From the NCBI RefSeq assembly GCF_001646865.1, contig NZ_LRRB01000161.1:1-64000 (forward strand): a stretch of 64,000 nucleotides of DNA. The letters are read 5' to 3'. Numbering within the stretch: the first letter of the stretch is position 1; every line of letters starts with the position of its first letter. Positions 26,633 to 34,860 of the stretch are shown here, in pieces. Under the pieces are notes generated by a model. That model did not search any database and was not told the origin of the DNA. It saw nothing but the letters and a program-made list of their open reading frames with translations. The DNA is from Aldersonia kunmingensis. GTDB taxonomy: Bacteria > Actinomycetota > Actinomycetes > Mycobacteriales > Mycobacteriaceae. The translations under genes and the position numbers were made by a program.

Positions 26633-27778
26633 ATGCACGATGTCGCGATCATCGGGGTGGGCATGCACCCGTTCGGCCGGTTCGACGGCAAGTCGGCCAT
26701 GGAGATCGGCGCGGACGCGATCTTCGACGCGCTCGCCGATGCCGGCCTCGAGTGGCGGGATATGCAATTCGCCATCGGCGGTAGTTGGGAGATTGCCAAC
26801 CCGGACGCGATCGTCAGTCTGGTTGGCCTGACTGGGATTCCGTTCACGAATGTGTTCAACGCGTGTGCAACGTCGGCGAGCGCCATCGGCGCGTGCGCGG
26901 ACAACATTCGACAGGGCAAATTCGACATAGGGATTGCGATCGGCCTGGACAAGCACCCACGCGGTGCGTTCACCGCCGATCCCACGCTGGTGGGTATGCC
27001 GACGTGGTACGCCGAAAATGGCCAGTACCTGACCACGAAGTTCTTCGGCATGAAGGCCAACCGCTATATGCACGACCACGACATCTCCCACGCGACCTTG
27101 GCCAAGGTTGTCACGAAGAATCTGCGCAACGGTGCGCTCAATCCGAATGCATTCCGGCGCAAGCCGATTCCGGAGGAAGACATCCTCGCTGCTCCGATGC
27201 TGAACTACCCGCTCACGCAGTACATGTTTTGCGCGCCCGACGAGGGCGCTGCGGCGGCGATCATGTGCCGCGCCGATATCGCGCACCGGTACACCAGTAA
27301 GCCGGTCTACCTGCGCGCGGCCGAGATCAGAACGCGCACTTACGGTGCGTACGAGGTGAATACGACGTTCGCACCGGTCGAGGAGGTCGCCTCTCCCAGC
27401 GTGTTCGCCTCACAGGCCGCCTTCGAGAAGGCCGGGATCGCACCGGCCGATATCGACGTGATCCAACTCCAGGACACAGACGCGGGCGCGGAGGTCATTC
27501 ATATGGCCGAGGCGGGATTCTGCGCCGACGGCGAGCAGGAGAAGCTCATCGCCGATGGGGCAACCGAGATCGGCGGGTCGATGCCGGTCAACACGGACGG
27601 CGGCCTGATCGCCAACGGTGAGCCAATCGGTGCCTCGGGCCTGCGGCAGGTGTATGAGCTGACGAAGCAACTACGCGGTGAAGCCGGCGAACGCCAGGTC
27701 GGCGGGACACCGCGCGCGGGATTTGCCTTGCTGTACGGCGCCCCCGGAACCGCGGGCGCAACGATCATCACGACCTGA
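26633..27778 (+). CDS. Thiolase-fold lipid-transfer protein (Ltp/SCP-x type), probable retro-aldolase
   Basis: This 381-residue protein has the thiolase fold with the SCP-x type N-terminus VAIIGVGMHPFGRFDGKS and an active-site region NACATSASAIGACAD containing Cys. The C-terminal NTDGGLIANGEPIGASGLRQ replaces the canonical thiolase GHPxGxSG loop, as in Ltp2, Ltp3 and Ltp4. Those proteins, with a DUF35 partner, cleave beta-hydroxyacyl-CoAs by retro-aldol reaction in sterol side-chain degradation. The DUF35 gene immediately upstream supports this. Direct thiolysis is the alternative. Confidence 0.87.
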   Translation: MHDVAIIGVGMHPFGRFDGKSAMEIGADAIFDALADAGLEWRDMQFAIGGSWEIANPDAIVSLVGLTGIPFTNVFNACATSASAIGACADNIRQGKFDIGIAIGLDKHPRGAFTADPTLVGMPTWYAENGQYLTTKFFGMKANRYMHDHDISHATLAKVVTKNLRNGALNPNAFRRKPIPEEDILAAPMLNYPLTQYMFCAPDEGAAAAIMCRADIAHRYTSKPVYLRAAEIRTRTYGAYEVNTTFAPVEEVASPSVFASQAAFEKAGIAPADIDVIQLQDTDAGAEVIHMAEAGFCADGEQEKLIADGATEIGGSMPVNTDGGLIANGEPIGASGLRQVYELTKQLRGEAGERQVGGTPRAGFALLYGAPGTAGATIITT

Positions 27779-27785
27779 ATCCGTT

Positions 27786-27813
27786 GGCGCCCCTCGCAAT
27801 TGCGAGGGGCGCC
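27786..27813. terminator. Perfect 28-bp palindrome between convergent genes
   Basis: A fully self-complementary 28-base sequence, each arm GGCGCCCCTCGCAA, lies eight bases after the thiolase-fold gene stop and eight bases before the stop of the convergent P450 gene. It is a bidirectional terminator by position. There is no spare loop, so the RNA hairpin would open a few central AATT pairs. Confidence 0.8.
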
Positions 27814-27821
27814 ACCCGGGC

Positions 27822-29027
27822 CTATCGGCGGATACGCACTGGCACGCTGCCCCATCCGGCAACGTTCGCCATGGTGACGCGCCGGCACCGGTCCCAGGTC
27901 ACCTCGTAGTCGGGCATGAAATCGAGCATCCGCTCGAGCGCAATGGCGCTTTCCATTCGCGCGAGCGCCGCCCCAAGGCAGCTGTGCACGCCATACCCGA
28001 AGGCGAGATTCTGTGCCTCGGTCCGGTCCCGGTCGATATCGAAGACGTCGGCATCCGTGAACGCCTCGGGATCACGGTTGGCCGAGCCGCTCACAAGGAA
28101 CACCGGCTTGCCCGCGGGGATCGTCACGCCGTGGAACGTGGTCTCCTGCATCGAATAACGCACGTTGTACTGATTCGGCGACTCGAAGCGGAGCAGTTCT
28201 TCTACTGCCGCCGGGATCTTGGTGCGATCTTCGCGCAGCTTCTGCCATTCGCCGGGGAAGCGGGCGAAGGTCACCGCGGCACTGCCGACGAGTTTGGCCA
28301 CGGTCTCCGCGCCGGCGCCGCCGAGCAGCGACGCGAACATGGCGATCTCCATGGTGCTGAGCCTGGTCGCCTCGTCACCGTCGCCGGCAACGTTCGCCTG
28401 TACCAGGCGCGAGATCATGTCGTCCTGTGGTTCCGCGCGACGCTGCTTGACCAGTCCGTAGTAGAACCTGGATATCTCGACGACCGCATTGAACCCCTTC
28501 TCGGACATCTCGAGTTGGCCGATCTCGCGGTGCAGAAGCTCGTCGTTCCACAGTCGCACCTGCTCGCGCGCCTCTTCGGGTACACCCAGCATCCGCGAGA
28601 TCACCTCCATCGGGAACAGCGCCGAGAAGTCCTGCACCACATCGAATTCGGCGGGGTCCGCCGCAGCGAGGAACCGGTCGATCTGCTCGGCGATCATCGG
28701 GCGCAGCTCCGCGATCGCGCGGGGGGTGAAGACCTTGTTGACCAGGCTGCGCATCTCGCGATGGTCCGGTGGGTCGAGCACGATGATCGACTTGTGTGGC
28801 GGGATCTCACCGCGCCGCACGGTGGCGAGATCGATTCCGCGCGCGGACGAGAAGGTCTCGAAATCCTTGTAGCAGGCGGCGACGTCCTCGTGGCGGGACA
28901 GCGCGTAGAAGTCGTATTGCTCGCTGTAATAGACCGGAGCCTCGTCACGCATCCGGCCGTAGAGCTCGTACGCGCCGTTGAAGAACTCTGCGGAGAACGG
29001 GTCGAACACGAGCTTGGTTTTCGTCAC
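27822..29027 (-). CDS. Cytochrome P450
   Basis: This 401-residue P450 has the heme-Cys loop LAFGYGVHSCLGAALARME, ExxR in EELLRF, and an I-helix reading GGAGAETV, with Ala-Glu-Thr where AGxDT is usual. The N-terminus (VFDPFSAEFFNGAYELYGRM) and the C-terminal VAGWGSVPVRIRR do not match CYP125, CYP142 or CYP108 closely, so no family is assigned. GTG at 29027 has GGGAGAG upstream and is preferred over ATG at 29045. It is transcribed leftward from the two-operator region at 29074-29186. It presumably hydroxylates a pathway lipid and needs an external ferredoxin. Confidence 0.9.
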   Translation of the reverse strand: MTKTKLVFDPFSAEFFNGAYELYGRMRDEAPVYYSEQYDFYALSRHEDVAACYKDFETFSSARGIDLATVRRGEIPPHKSIIVLDPPDHREMRSLVNKVFTPRAIAELRPMIAEQIDRFLAAADPAEFDVVQDFSALFPMEVISRMLGVPEEAREQVRLWNDELLHREIGQLEMSEKGFNAVVEISRFYYGLVKQRRAEPQDDMISRLVQANVAGDGDEATRLSTMEIAMFASLLGGAGAETVAKLVGSAAVTFARFPGEWQKLREDRTKIPAAVEELLRFESPNQYNVRYSMQETTFHGVTIPAGKPVFLVSGSANRDPEAFTDADVFDIDRDRTEAQNLAFGYGVHSCLGAALARMESAIALERMLDFMPDYEVTWDRCRRVTMANVAGWGSVPVRIRR

Positions 29028-29073
29028 TGATCTCTCCCGGATCACAGCATCGGAACAACACCACTTGGCTTAC

Positions 29074-29094
29074 TTACCGTAAGCCATACTATAT
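29074..29094. promoter_or_regulatory. 21-bp palindromic operator, site F
   Basis: Arms TTACCGT and ACTATAT flank AAGCCAT, 47 bases before the P450 start at 29027. A second, perfect dyad overlaps it: GGCTTAC (29067-29073) and GTAAGCC (29079-29085). Confidence 0.65.
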
Positions 29095-29165
29095 GTTTTT
29101 CAACCCCGCTGGACCCCCTCTTTGCCGGGAGCGAAGAGAATGTTTGTCCACGCCACCCGAAGGTA

Positions 29166-29186
29166 TTACTGTCCTCCTTACAGTAA
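29166..29186. promoter_or_regulatory. 21-bp palindromic operator, site G
   Basis: Perfect seven-base arms TTACTGT and ACAGTAA flank CCTCCTT, 53 bases before the SDR start at 29239. This is the best match to the consensus and forms a pair with site F in the same divergent promoter region. Confidence 0.75.
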
Positions 29187-29238
29187 ATCCGGCCGCGTGG
29201 ATCACCAGCGGTACGAGAACGCTTGGGAGGTCACACGG

Positions 29239-30024
29239 ATGGGTGCGGCACAACGCAAGGTCATCGTGGTCGGCGCGGGTTCGGGAATCGGTGCCGCCAC
29301 CGCAGCCCATTTCCACGAACGCGGGGACCACGTACTCGCTGTCGATGTCCGGGAATCCGACACCCCGGCCACCGAATTTCGACGCTGCGACCTGCGAAAC
29401 CCGTCCGACGTCGAGGACCTGCTGCGTGACGTCGGCTCAGGCTGGGACCTGCTCGCACATGTGGCGGGCGTGCCGGGTACCGCCCCGGCCGCGGAGGTAA
29501 TGAAGATCAATTACTTCGGCATGCGGCTCATGGCCCTGGGCATGCTGCCGCTGCTGCAGCCCGGTGGCTCGATCGTGGCGGTGGCCTCCACCGCTGGCGT
29601 CGGCTGGGAAATGCGCGCGGCACAGCTCGAAGACCTCCTCTCCGCAACCGATCCAGCGGCCGTCGAATCGTGGCTCGCCGGACAAGATCCGTCGTACCCG
29701 GTCTACAACACCTCGAAAGAGGCAGTGATTCTCTTCGCCAAGCGCCTCTCAGGGCCGGCGTGGGCGAAGTACGGCGTGCGGATCAATACCGTCAGCCCCG
29801 GCCCGACCGAGACGCCGATTCTCACCGACTTCGAGGAGTCGATGGGGCGAGACCTGCTCGACACCGTGCGGACCACGGTGGGACGGCATGCCACCGTCGA
29901 CGACATCGTGCCGATCATCGCCTTCCTTGGATCCCCCGAGGCGCGCTGGATCACCGGGCAAGATATTCGCGCCGATGGCGGATTCGTGAATTCGCTACTC
30001 GCCGGTCCGCCGATCGCCCTCTAA
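29239..30024 (+). CDS. Short-chain dehydrogenase/reductase (3-alpha-HSD-like)
   Basis: This 261-residue SDR has the nucleotide-binding motif GAGSGIG at about 12-18 and the catalytic YNTSK. An insertion of about 30 residues between the active-site Ser segment (AVASTAG) and Tyr (LEDLLSATDPAAVESWLAGQ) is typical of the 3-alpha-hydroxysteroid dehydrogenase/carbonyl reductase subgroup. The ATG has GGGAGG upstream. It is followed 50 bases later by a CYP124-like P450, so it may oxidise the alcohol made by a P450. A ring hydroxyl as substrate would also fit; neither is shown. Confidence 0.88.
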   Translation: MGAAQRKVIVVGAGSGIGAATAAHFHERGDHVLAVDVRESDTPATEFRRCDLRNPSDVEDLLRDVGSGWDLLAHVAGVPGTAPAAEVMKINYFGMRLMALGMLPLLQPGGSIVAVASTAGVGWEMRAAQLEDLLSATDPAAVESWLAGQDPSYPVYNTSKEAVILFAKRLSGPAWAKYGVRINTVSPGPTETPILTDFEESMGRDLLDTVRTTVGRHATVDDIVPIIAFLGSPEARWITGQDIRADGGFVNSLLAGPPIAL

Positions 30025-30074
30025 CGTCTAGCCAACGCACCGATGTGCCCAACCGTCAGCCCCCGGAGGACCGA

Positions 30075-31346
30075 TTGACTGCCACCGACGCGCCGCCCTC
30101 GCCGCATCCGTACCACCGCCTCGACATCTCGGCGCAGGACTTCTGGGACCGCGATTTCCGCTCCCGCGATGACGCGTTCGCAGAACTCCGCGCGGAAGAG
30201 GGGCTGAGCTGGCACCGGCCCGTCGATGCGATCTTCCCGCACGAGGAAACTGGCTACTGGGCGCTGACCAGGCACGCGGATATCAAATTCGCCAGCCAGC
30301 GCAACGATCTTTTCGGCTCGAGCTTCGGGATCAGCGTCGACCCGATGCCCGCCGAGATCCAGCGCGGCATCTCGTTCTTCCTCTCCATGGATCCGCCGGA
30401 CCACACCCGCTACCGCCGGTTGATCAGCATGTCGTTCACGCCGCGCCAGGTCCGCCGCATCGAGGATCAGATCAAGAACAATTCGCGCGAGATTGTCGAC
30501 CAGTTGATCGAGGACCTTCGCGCCGGCAAGCAGGTCGACTTCGCCGCCGACGTCTCCACCAAGCTGCCGATGCGGACGATCTCGGACATGATCGGCATCG
30601 AGCCGGAGGACCGGGAAAAGGTCGCTTACGCTGCGGAGTGCCTGTTCAGCACCACCGATGCGGACTATGCCTCGCTCGAGGAGCGGGCGATCCACACCAT
30701 GACACAGCTGGGCATCCTGACCCAGGCCGGTAAGGATCTCGCAGTATTGCGGCGCGCCGAGAAGCGCGAAGATCTCATGAGCAACATCGTCGAGGCGGAG
30801 GTGGACGGCCACCGCCTTACCGACGACGAGATCGGCGCGTTCATGGTGCTGCTCGGTTCGGCCGGCAACGACACCACCAAGCAGACCACCTCGCACGCCT
30901 TCCGCGCACTCTTGGATAGCCCCGAGCAGATCGCTTGGCTGCTGGACGATTTCGACAACCGGATCGATGGCGCGGTGGACGAGTTCGTGCGCTGGGCGAC
31001 GCCGGTGCTGAGCTTCGCCCGCCATGCACTCGTCGACACCGAACTAAGCGGGACATCAATCGCCGCCGGAGAGAAGGTCGGGCTGTTCTATTGCTCGGCG
31101 AACCGCGACCAAACGGTCTTCGACCGGCCGTACGAGTTCGACATCACCCGCTCCCCGAATCCGCACCTCGGCTTCGGCGGCGGTGGCGCGCACTTCTGCC
31201 TCGGCAGCCAGCTCGCGAAGATGCAGCTGCGCCATCTGTTTTACGAGCTGTTGACCCGCGTCCCCGCGGTCGAGCTCGGTGAGCCGGAATACCTGCACAG
31301 CAATTTCGTGCACGGCATCAAGCGGATGCCGATCACCCTGGCCTGA
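30075..31346 (+). CDS. Cytochrome P450, CYP124/CYP125-like
   Basis: This 423-residue P450 has the I-helix motif SAGNDTTKQ, ExxR in DEFVRW, and the heme-Cys loop GFGGGGAHFCLGSQLAKMQ. The GGGGAHFCLG loop and the C-terminal LHSNFVHGIKRMPITLA match the CYP124/CYP125 group, which hydroxylates terminal methyls of branched lipids and sterol side chains. The TTG start has GGAGGA four bases upstream. It is the second gene of the SDR-P450 unit behind operator G. Terminal oxidation of an isoprenoid-like chain is the most likely activity. Confidence 0.9.
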   Translation: MTATDAPPSPHPYHRLDISAQDFWDRDFRSRDDAFAELRAEEGLSWHRPVDAIFPHEETGYWALTRHADIKFASQRNDLFGSSFGISVDPMPAEIQRGISFFLSMDPPDHTRYRRLISMSFTPRQVRRIEDQIKNNSREIVDQLIEDLRAGKQVDFAADVSTKLPMRTISDMIGIEPEDREKVAYAAECLFSTTDADYASLEERAIHTMTQLGILTQAGKDLAVLRRAEKREDLMSNIVEAEVDGHRLTDDEIGAFMVLLGSAGNDTTKQTTSHAFRALLDSPEQIAWLLDDFDNRIDGAVDEFVRWATPVLSFARHALVDTELSGTSIAAGEKVGLFYCSANRDQTVFDRPYEFDITRSPNPHLGFGGGGAHFCLGSQLAKMQLRHLFYELLTRVPAVELGEPEYLHSNFVHGIKRMPITLA

Positions 31347-31373
31347 TCACGGGAATCTTGGTAGAGCTGTGAC

Positions 31374-31826
31374 GTGCGTGAATTTGATGACCTTGCCTTT
31401 GCCACTCGTCTGCGGCCGCTCGACGGCTTGATCGAGTGTGGTGGCGACTACGACTGTGTCGTCATCGACGGTGTCGAACCATCGCGAGTGGTTGCGCGTG
31501 ACGCGACGTTCGAGGAGTGCGCATTCCGGGCCACGAGCCTGACGTCGGCCGACCTCACGGGGTCCCGGTGCGCAGACTCATGGTTCCGCAACGTCGACCT
31601 CACGGGGGTCACTCTCAACGAGGCCTATTGGCAGGACAGCGAACTGATCGAATGCGGCCTGTCCGGCATGGAAGCAACCGGCGCGGAGCTGCGGCGAGTC
31701 ACATTCGACGGCTGCAAGCTGGACGGAGCCAACTTCCGTGGCGCCCGGCTCACCGACGTCACCTTCCCAGACTGCGTGCTGCGCGGACGACTGCCGTGCG
31801 GAAAGGATCTCAACGCGAGCTGTGGG
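31374..31826 (+). pseudogene. Pentapeptide-repeat protein, 3'-truncated
   Basis: From GTG at 31374 the frame encodes a right-handed pentapeptide-repeat protein (FEECAFRATSLTSADLTGSR, FRNVDLTGVTLNEAYW, GCKLDGANFRGARLTDVTF) recognisable for about 138 residues, to 31787. The repeat pattern then stops, and the frame runs on without a stop through the antisense of the SDR gene to 32666. Relatives usually carry further repeats and total about 200 residues. The gene therefore appears to have lost its 3' end where the SDR-thiolase operon begins, marking a recombination junction. The original function of such proteins is unclear. Confidence 0.7.
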
Positions 31827-32624
31827 TCAGGTGAAATCGGTTCCACCGTCGACATTCACGTTGGCCCCCGTCATATAGGAATTCCGCCGCGACGCCAAGA
31901 AAGCGACGACCGGACCGATCTCCTCGGGCAGCCCCACACGGGGCAGATGCGCCGGGTGGCCAAAATGCTCGGTGATGGCGTCCATCAGGAGGTACGGGTC
32001 ATCGGTATCGACGCCAACCGACTTCGCCCAGCCCACAAGCGAATCGGACGCCACGCTGCCGGGCGAGATGACGTTCACCATGATCTCGTCCGTGGCAAGC
32101 AGCAGGGCAAGATTCTTCGAGATGCTGGCCACCATCGCCTTCGCGGCGGTGTAAGCGGCCAGCGAAACAGTCTGCCGCTGTGTGGAACTCGCCGAGAAGT
32201 TGACGATGCGCGCCCACTCGGCGTTTCGCAGCAACGGCAGCGCCGACTTGACGCAGTTCACCATCGCGAGCGCCCCGATATCGACAGCAGCGTGCCACTG
32301 CTCGCTGGTCAGGTCCTCAACCGTGCCACGCACATCCGGTCCGACAGCGTTGACGAGAACGTTGATCGAACCACCCCATCGCTCGTCCAGATCGGCGAAC
32401 ACTTCTGCGACCCGGTTCTCGTCGCGAAGGTCGGCGATGAGCCCGACCGCATCCGGGCTGCCGAGCCGGGTCAGTTCTTCGATGGCGCGGTCGAGATCGG
32501 CATCGGTACGGCCGATCACCGCAACCCGTGCGCCGTCTTCGGCGAAGCAACGGGCGGCGGCCAGGCCCATACCCCGGCTGCCGCCCGCTACTACGACACG
32601 CGCATCCGCGAATCCCAGATCCAC
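31827..32624 (-). CDS. Short-chain dehydrogenase/reductase
   Basis: This 265-residue SDR has the cofactor motif GGSRGMG at about 15-21, NAVGP in place of NNAG, Ser in SASSTQRQ and catalytic YTAAK. The C-terminus ends in VNVDGGTDFT, as usual for the classical family. The start is GTG at 32624. It lies 28 bases downstream of the thiolase, in a two-gene leftward operon under operator H. It probably oxidises a 3-hydroxyacyl-CoA or pathway alcohol. Its 3' end abuts the truncated pentapeptide gene. Confidence 0.88.
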   Translation of the reverse strand: MDLGFADARVVVAGGSRGMGLAAARCFAEDGARVAVIGRTDADLDRAIEELTRLGSPDAVGLIADLRDENRVAEVFADLDERWGGSINVLVNAVGPDVRGTVEDLTSEQWHAAVDIGALAMVNCVKSALPLLRNAEWARIVNFSASSTQRQTVSLAAYTAAKAMVASISKNLALLLATDEIMVNVISPGSVASDSLVGWAKSVGVDTDDPYLLMDAITEHFGHPAHLPRVGLPEEIGPVVAFLASRRNSYMTGANVNVDGGTDFT

Positions 32625-32652
32625 AGTGCTTCAGTACTTTCCGGTGATCTTG

Positions 32653-33828
32653 TCAGACCTCGATGATGACGGCGCCACCCTGGCCGCCGCCGGCGCACAT
32701 CGCCGCGACACCGATACCGCCACCTCGGCGCTGCAGCTCGTAGACGAGCGTGGTCACCATGCGCGCGCCCGAGGCCGCGATCGGGTGGCCCAGGCTGCAC
32801 CCGCTGCCGGAGAAGTTCACCAACTCCTCGTCGATCCCCCACTTGCGGCACGCAGCGATCGGCACGGACGCGAACGCCTCGTTGATCTCCCACAGCGCAA
32901 TGTCGGACGGCTTCAGCCCGGCCCGGTCGAGCACCTTGCCAATCACCTCGACGGCGCCCAAGCCGGTGTCGCGCGGCGCCACACCGGCGGAACCCCACGC
33001 GCGCACCGTACCGAGAACCGTCAAACCCTCAGCGGCGGCGAGACTTTCGTCGGCCAGCGTCACGGCCGCGGCGGCATCGTTGATGCCGCTGCTGTTGCCG
33101 GCGGTGATCGAGAAGCCCTCGATCTCCGGGTGTAGCACCTTCAGTCCGGCGAGACGCTCCATCGTGGTGTCGCGGCGCGGGTGCTCATCGACCGTGAACT
33201 CGAAGACGCTTCCGTCGGGACCCTGAACCTTGAGGGGGACGATCTCGTCGAGGAACTTTCCGGCGTCCTGCGCGGCAACCGCGCGCGCATGTGAGCGGCA
33301 CGCCCACTCGTCCATTTCCTCACGGCTGATGCCCGCCGCCTTCGCCGTGTTCCAACCCACCGTGATCGACATGTCGCGAGTCGGGGCATCGGGCGTTTCC
33401 GGGTGGGTCGGCGGCATCCAGGGCTCCTGGAACTGCAAGTCCGGACCCGGTATCCGCCATTTCATGATCGGACTGGTGGACAGGGACTGCACACCACCGG
33501 CAACCAGCACGCGCTCCATACCGGAGCCGATCTGGGCCGCGGCATTTCCAATCGCCGTCAGGCTGCCCGCGCAGTGCCGGTTGACGGCCTGGGCGGGCAC
33601 GCTCTCCATACCCGTCGCCGCAGCCGCGTAGCGGGCAAGATCGCCTCCGCCGTATCCCGATTCGGCGAGAATGATGTCGTCGACGAGCGCGGGATCGATA
33701 CCGGCTCGACGGACGACCTCGGGAAGGATGGTCGTCGCCAACGTCTCCGAGGTGGTGTTGGCGAGCGTTCCCTTGAACGACCGACCGATGGCGGTCCTGG
33801 CGGCACTGACGATCACGGGTTTCGACAT
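32653..33828 (-). CDS. Acetyl-CoA acyltransferase (thiolase)
   Basis: This 391-residue thiolase has all three catalytic elements: the nucleophilic Cys in NRHCAGSLTAIG, His in LGHPIAASGARM and the second Cys in MCAGGGQGGA. It would cleave a 3-ketoacyl-CoA with CoA in beta-oxidation. The region around GGVQSLSTSPIMKWR differs from short-chain acetoacetyl-CoA thiolases, suggesting a larger acyl group. It starts with ATG behind GAGGTCGAG and is first in the operon controlled by operator H. Confidence 0.93.
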   Translation of the reverse strand: MSKPVIVSAARTAIGRSFKGTLANTTSETLATTILPEVVRRAGIDPALVDDIILAESGYGGGDLARYAAAATGMESVPAQAVNRHCAGSLTAIGNAAAQIGSGMERVLVAGGVQSLSTSPIMKWRIPGPDLQFQEPWMPPTHPETPDAPTRDMSITVGWNTAKAAGISREEMDEWACRSHARAVAAQDAGKFLDEIVPLKVQGPDGSVFEFTVDEHPRRDTTMERLAGLKVLHPEIEGFSITAGNSSGINDAAAAVTLADESLAAAEGLTVLGTVRAWGSAGVAPRDTGLGAVEVIGKVLDRAGLKPSDIALWEINEAFASVPIAACRKWGIDEELVNFSGSGCSLGHPIAASGARMVTTLVYELQRRGGGIGVAAMCAGGGQGGAVIIEV

Positions 33829-33902
33829 ATTTTCTCGACCTCGTTATGGCTGGCTGCAGAAGGCAGCGTGGGCATGTTCAGTTACTTAGAAATTCGTACG
33901 AA

Positions 33903-33923
33903 CTACCGTAGGGCTAACGGTAT
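33903..33923. promoter_or_regulatory. 21-bp palindromic operator, site H
   Basis: Arms CTACCGT and ACGGTAT flank AGGGCTA; six of seven arm positions are self-complementary. It lies 75 bases before the thiolase start at 33828 and just after the crotonase stop at 33949, giving the thiolase-SDR pair its own promoter. Confidence 0.75.
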
Positions 33924-33948
33924 CGGGTGATCGGCACGCTGTCAGCCC

Positions 33949-34860
33949 CTAGGTCTCCTCTGGTTCCGGCACGTAGAAATGCTCGTCACGCAGCCGGAAT
34001 GCCTCCTTCGTACCGTGCTGAGCACGGGTCTTCACGAAGTTGAACTCGCCCGGCGCGAACTGCAGATTCGTGCCGTACGCGTGGAAGATGTAGCTCGCTA
34101 CTTCCTCCCCCTGATAGGCCTGGCTCTGCTCGACGAGGCGGAACGCCTCCTTGGCCATGACCACGCCATCCGCCGGCATCCGCGCCGCCTTCTCGGCCCA
34201 ATACCGGGCCCGGGCGGTCACCGCGGTGGGCGAGCACGTCTCGGTGAAGACACCGAGGTGTTCGACCGAGGCTGCCTCGATGATGTCGCCGGTCAGCAGC
34301 ATCCGCCGCGCCAGGACGGGGCCGAGTCGATGGAAGAACATATGCAGGCTGCCGAGTGCAGGACCGAGGAAACGCGTGGCCGGCATGCCGATCTTGGTGT
34401 CGCGTGCGATCACCGAAATATCGGTCATCAACGCCATTTCGAACCCGCCGCCGAGCGCGTATCCGCCGATCTCCCCCACAGTGACCTTCGGGAAGCCCAT
34501 GAAGTTGTGGTAGAAGCCGAACGACTTGCGGTCGACGGTCAGCCTGCGGCGCTGGCTTGGCCGGCTCTTCGCGGGCTTGTCTCCGGAACCCGGACCGCCC
34601 GAACCATTCTCGTTGCCGTACCAGCCATACGCGTTGTTCATATCCGCGCCGGTACTGAAGACTCCTTCGGCACCACGCAGCAGGACGACGGTCACGTCGT
34701 CATCCTCGGCAACGGTGTCGAGGTGGCGCGCCAGCGCGTCACGCATAGCCGCGTCGTACGAATTGCGCTGCTTCGGATTGTTCAGGGTGATCGTGGCAAT
34801 CCGGTTGTCGCGGTCCACCTCGAACAGCACCCGAGAATCGTGAGTTTCGACATCTGTCAT
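33949..34860 (-). CDS. Enoyl-CoA hydratase/isomerase family protein
   Basis: This 303-residue crotonase has an insertion of about 25 residues after the first oxyanion loop (NAYGWYGNENGSGGPGSGDK), making it longer than usual. The first catalytic Glu is kept (GGGFEMALMTD) but the second site reads GMPATRFLG, with Ala. It may catalyse isomerisation, dehydration or C-C cleavage instead of simple hydration. The ATG at 34860 overlaps the hotdog gene stop (ATGA), so the two are translationally coupled. Confidence 0.87.
   Translation of the reverse strand: MTDVETHDSRVLFEVDRDNRIATITLNNPKQRNSYDAAMRDALARHLDTVAEDDDVTVVLLRGAEGVFSTGADMNNAYGWYGNENGSGGPGSGDKPAKSRPSQRRRLTVDRKSFGFYHNFMGFPKVTVGEIGGYALGGGFEMALMTDISVIARDTKIGMPATRFLGPALGSLHMFFHRLGPVLARRMLLTGDIIEAASVEHLGVFTETCSPTAVTARARYWAEKAARMPADGVVMAKEAFRLVEQSQAYQGEEVASYIFHAYGTNLQFAPGEFNFVKTRAQHGTKEAFRLRDEHFYVPEPEET

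Noticed and set aside
31788-32666. C-terminal 290 codons of the pentapeptide frame as a real domain
   Set aside because: The sequence loses all repeats and is exactly antisense to an intact SDR with full catalytic motifs.
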